This document shows, in pieces, positions 62,305-64,000 of a stretch of DNA of 64,000 nucleotides (position 1 is its first letter; each line of letters begins with the position of its first letter). The stretch spans positions 1,704,442-1,768,441 of the forward strand of contig NZ_JH719393.1 in assembly GCF_000271845.1 (NCBI RefSeq), given 5' to 3'. The position numbers and the translations under genes were made by a program. The notes beneath the pieces were generated by a model. It searched no databases. It was not told the DNA's origin and worked only from the letters and a program-made list of their open reading frames with translations. Origin of the DNA: Rhizobium leguminosarum bv. trifolii WSM2297. GTDB taxonomy: Bacteria; Pseudomonadota; Alphaproteobacteria; Rhizobiales; Rhizobiaceae.

Positions 62305-63570
62305 ATGGAACAGCCAGCTATTGCATCCGTAGACACCACGTTGGCCAAGCCAGCGCAGATGTCGACCAAATCGCGCCGCGCGGCATTGACCGCCGCGATC
62401 TTCCTGATGGCCACGTCGGCCATCGGCCCAGGCTTCATCACTCAGACCGCAACATTCACCACCAAACTCGGCGCGGCCTTCGCCTTCGCCATCCTCGCCT
62501 CGATCCTGATCGACTTTGCCGTGCAGCTGAATATCTGGCGGATCGTGACGCTGACGAAGATGCGTGCCTCCGACCTCGCCAATGCGGCGATCCCTGGCTC
62601 CGGCTACCTGCTCGCCATTCTCGTCATCGTCGGCGGGCTGTTCTTCAACATCGGCAATATCGGCGGCACCGGCCTCGGTATCAATGCGATGATCGGGCTT
62701 GATCCAAAGGTTGGCGGTGCGATCAGCGCCATCCTGTCGATCGGCATCTTTCTGTCGAAGCGGGCCGGCATGGCGATCGATCGGTTCATAATCCTTGCCG
62801 GCGTCCTGATGATTGCGTTGACCGTTTACGTTGCCATCGTGTCGGGTCCGCCCGTCGGCGACGCGCTGTTCCAGACTTTCCTGCCCTCCACCATCGATTT
62901 CGCCACGATCACCACCATCGTCGGCGGCACGGTCGGCGGTTACATCACCTATTCCGGCGCCCATCGCCTGCTCGACAAGGGCACTGTCGGCATCGAGAAC
63001 CTCGGTGCAGTCAACCGCGCAGCACTCACCGGCATCGCCGTGACCGGCATCATGCGTTACGTGCTCTTCCTCGCCGTTCTCGGCGTGGTCGCGAGCGGCG
63101 GCGTCATCGATGTCTCCGGCACGGGCGCGAACCCGGCCGCTCAGGCTTTCCAGGCTGCCGCTGGCAATATCGGCCTGCGCATCTTCGGCGTCATCCTCTG
63201 GGCCGCGGCCATCACCTCGGTCATCGGCGCTGCCTATACATCGGTTTCCTTCATCACGGTTTTCAAAAAGGACATCACCGAACGCGCCCGCAACATCGCG
63301 ACGGTGATCTTCATCGCCATCTCGCTGTTCTTCTACGTTGTCATCACCACGCCCCCCGCCCAGATGCTGGTCTTCGTCGGCGGCTTGAACGGCCTCATCC
63401 TGCCGATTGGCCTGGCGATCTTCATCTATGCGGCCTGGGCTCGTTCCGACCTCATGGGCGGCTACCGCTATCCACGCTGGCTGCTGGCGCTTGGCGTGCT
63501 GGTTTGCGCGCTGACCTGGTACATGGGCTACAAGTCGGTCGGCCCGATCTTTGCTCTGCTCGCTGCCTAG
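62305..63570 (+). CDS. ycsG: NRAMP-like transporter, YcsG type
   Basis: A 421-residue inner-membrane transporter with about eleven helices. The first is IFLMATSAIGPGFITQTATF near residues 30-50, where the NRAMP metal motif DPGN is replaced, so divalent metal transport is unlikely. Middle motif GGTVGGYITYSGAHRLLD near 210-227 is typical of this subgroup. Family members lie next to 5-oxoprolinase genes, as in B. subtilis ycsG-ycsF, and are thought to carry a small organic solute, perhaps 5-oxoproline. The ATG at 62305 has AAGGAG 7 nt upstream. It precedes pxpA by 121 bp. Confidence 0.8.
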   Translation: MEQPAIASVDTTLAKPAQMSTKSRRAALTAAIFLMATSAIGPGFITQTATFTTKLGAAFAFAILASILIDFAVQLNIWRIVTLTKMRASDLANAAIPGSGYLLAILVIVGGLFFNIGNIGGTGLGINAMIGLDPKVGGAISAILSIGIFLSKRAGMAIDRFIILAGVLMIALTVYVAIVSGPPVGDALFQTFLPSTIDFATITTIVGGTVGGYITYSGAHRLLDKGTVGIENLGAVNRAALTGIAVTGIMRYVLFLAVLGVVASGGVIDVSGTGANPAAQAFQAAAGNIGLRIFGVILWAAAITSVIGAAYTSVSFITVFKKDITERARNIATVIFIAISLFFYVVITTPPAQMLVFVGGLNGLILPIGLAIFIYAAWARSDLMGGYRYPRWLLALGVLVCALTWYMGYKSVGPIFALLAA

Positions 63571-63586
63571 AGCAGTATGAGGAAAA

Positions 63587-63610
63587 ATGCGGGCGGCCTT
63601 CCGCCCGCAT
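63587..63610. repeat. Perfect intercistronic hairpin between ycsG and pxpA
   Basis: Arms ATGCGGGCGG and CCGCCCGCAT with a CCTT loop, 16 bp after the ycsG stop. The T-run lies on the minus strand side, so for the plus strand it is more likely an attenuating or stabilising structure than a full terminator. Confidence 0.6.
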
Positions 63611-63691
63611 CTCGCTCCAATCTGCTGGAATCGGTCACTTCGATGTTTTTGAAGCGATCCGGCTCAGCAGCACGATCCAAGGAGATCTGAC

Positions 63692-64000
63692 ATGACTGCG
63701 ATCGATCTGAACAGTGATCTCGGTGAAAGCTATGGCGCCTGGGGCATGGGCGACGATGCGGCGATGCTTGGCATCGTCTCCAGTGCCAATGTCGCCTGCG
63801 GTTTCCATGCCGGCGATGCGCTCGGTATTCTGAAAACCGTTCGGGCCGCTGCTGAAAAAGGGGTCGTAGTCGGGGCACATGTCTCCTATCCCGATCGCGT
63901 CGGCTTCGGCCGGCGCGACATGGACGTCACCAGCGCGGAACTGACGGCCGACGTCATCTACCAGATCGGCGCGCTGAAGGGCGTTACCGCCGCAGCCGGC
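63692..64000 (+). CDS. pxpA: 5-oxoprolinase subunit A (LamB/YcsF family), partial
   Basis: The first 103 codons of an LamB/YcsF-family protein, cut by the window end. The start [20 protein letters not shown] and the segments [13 protein letters not shown] and [18 protein letters not shown] match the family's N-terminus with its conserved Asp, Glu and His residues. PxpA works with PxpB and PxpC to hydrolyse 5-oxoproline to glutamate with ATP. Downstream subunit genes should lie just beyond the window. The ATG has AAGGAG about 8 nt upstream. Confidence 0.9.
   Translation, partial: MTAIDLNSDLGESYGAWGMGDDAAMLGIVSSANVACGFHAGDALGILKTVRAAAEKGVVVGAHVSYPDRVGFGRRDMDVTSAELTADVIYQIGALKGVTAAAG

Overview
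The window looks like a replicon of a fast-growing Rhizobium, most likely of the R. leguminosarum/R. etli group. The supporting signs are high G+C, dense strand-switching operons, a malonate matABC/matR locus laid out as described in R. leguminosarum bv. trifolii, a DUF982 gene, and promoters matching the alphaproteobacterial general-stress sigma factor EcfG (GGAAC-N16/17-CGTT). The species is an inference; no rRNA, tRNA or replication gene is present. I found no prophage, insertion sequence, integrase or CRISPR array, so most of the window is ordinary catabolic, transport and regulatory DNA.

Layout. 1-1.7 kb: the end of an Opp/Dpp-type ABC operon. 1.7-9 kb: an alpha/beta hydrolase, a large AAA-LuxR regulator, a methyltransferase, a membrane protein, a cold-shock gene with a perfect hairpin, a decayed GMC-oxidoreductase tail, and a DUF982 gene with an EcfG promoter. 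9.2-14.4 kb: malonate uptake and degradation (matC, matB, matA) divergent from matR, with a MatR-type operator between them. 14.5-18 kb: a DMT exporter, a DUF4105 protein and a DUF763 protein. 18-21.4 kb: a phospholipase-D/cardiolipin-synthase-like gene, a YbhN-like membrane protein and an EEP-family phosphatase/nuclease. These are the same three families as the E. coli ybhP-clsB-ybhN cluster, and each has an EcfG-type promoter here. 21.5-29.6 kb: small hypothetical genes around a FAD oxidoreductase plus polar amino-acid ABC system, divergent from a LacI regulator with three ACCGGT sites between them.

29.7-44.3 kb is one dispersed hydroxy-/sugar-acid catabolic regulon. It holds a solute-binding protein with an Ldh-type dehydrogenase; an IlvD/Edd dehydratase, enolase-superfamily enzyme, RraA-like protein and ketoglutarate-semialdehyde-type dehydrogenase; a GntR regulator; and a dppBC-dppDF-2-hydroxyacid-dehydrogenase operon. 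The three transcription units carry the same near-palindromic motif (about ACTAAWATNYYAGTTG), which I propose is the operator of the local GntR protein.

44.7-50.8 kb: a secreted hypothetical protein, treZ-malQ without treY, and a ParDE toxin-antitoxin pair. 50.9-58.9 kb: two linked hybrid histidine kinases. One is a 2099-residue soluble protein with eleven 92-residue tandem (double-HAMP) repeats, a GAF domain, a kinase core and three receiver domains. 59-61 kb: two small hypothetical genes, one with an EcfG promoter, and an orphan MbcA/ParS/Xre-antitoxin-like gene. 61.2-64 kb: a GntR regulator divergent from an NRAMP-like YcsG transporter and pxpA (5-oxoprolinase subunit A), which is cut by the window end.

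The observations I would follow first are the EcfG promoters on the ybhPON-like membrane module, the shared GntR motif that ties scattered operons together, and the poly-HAMP kinase.
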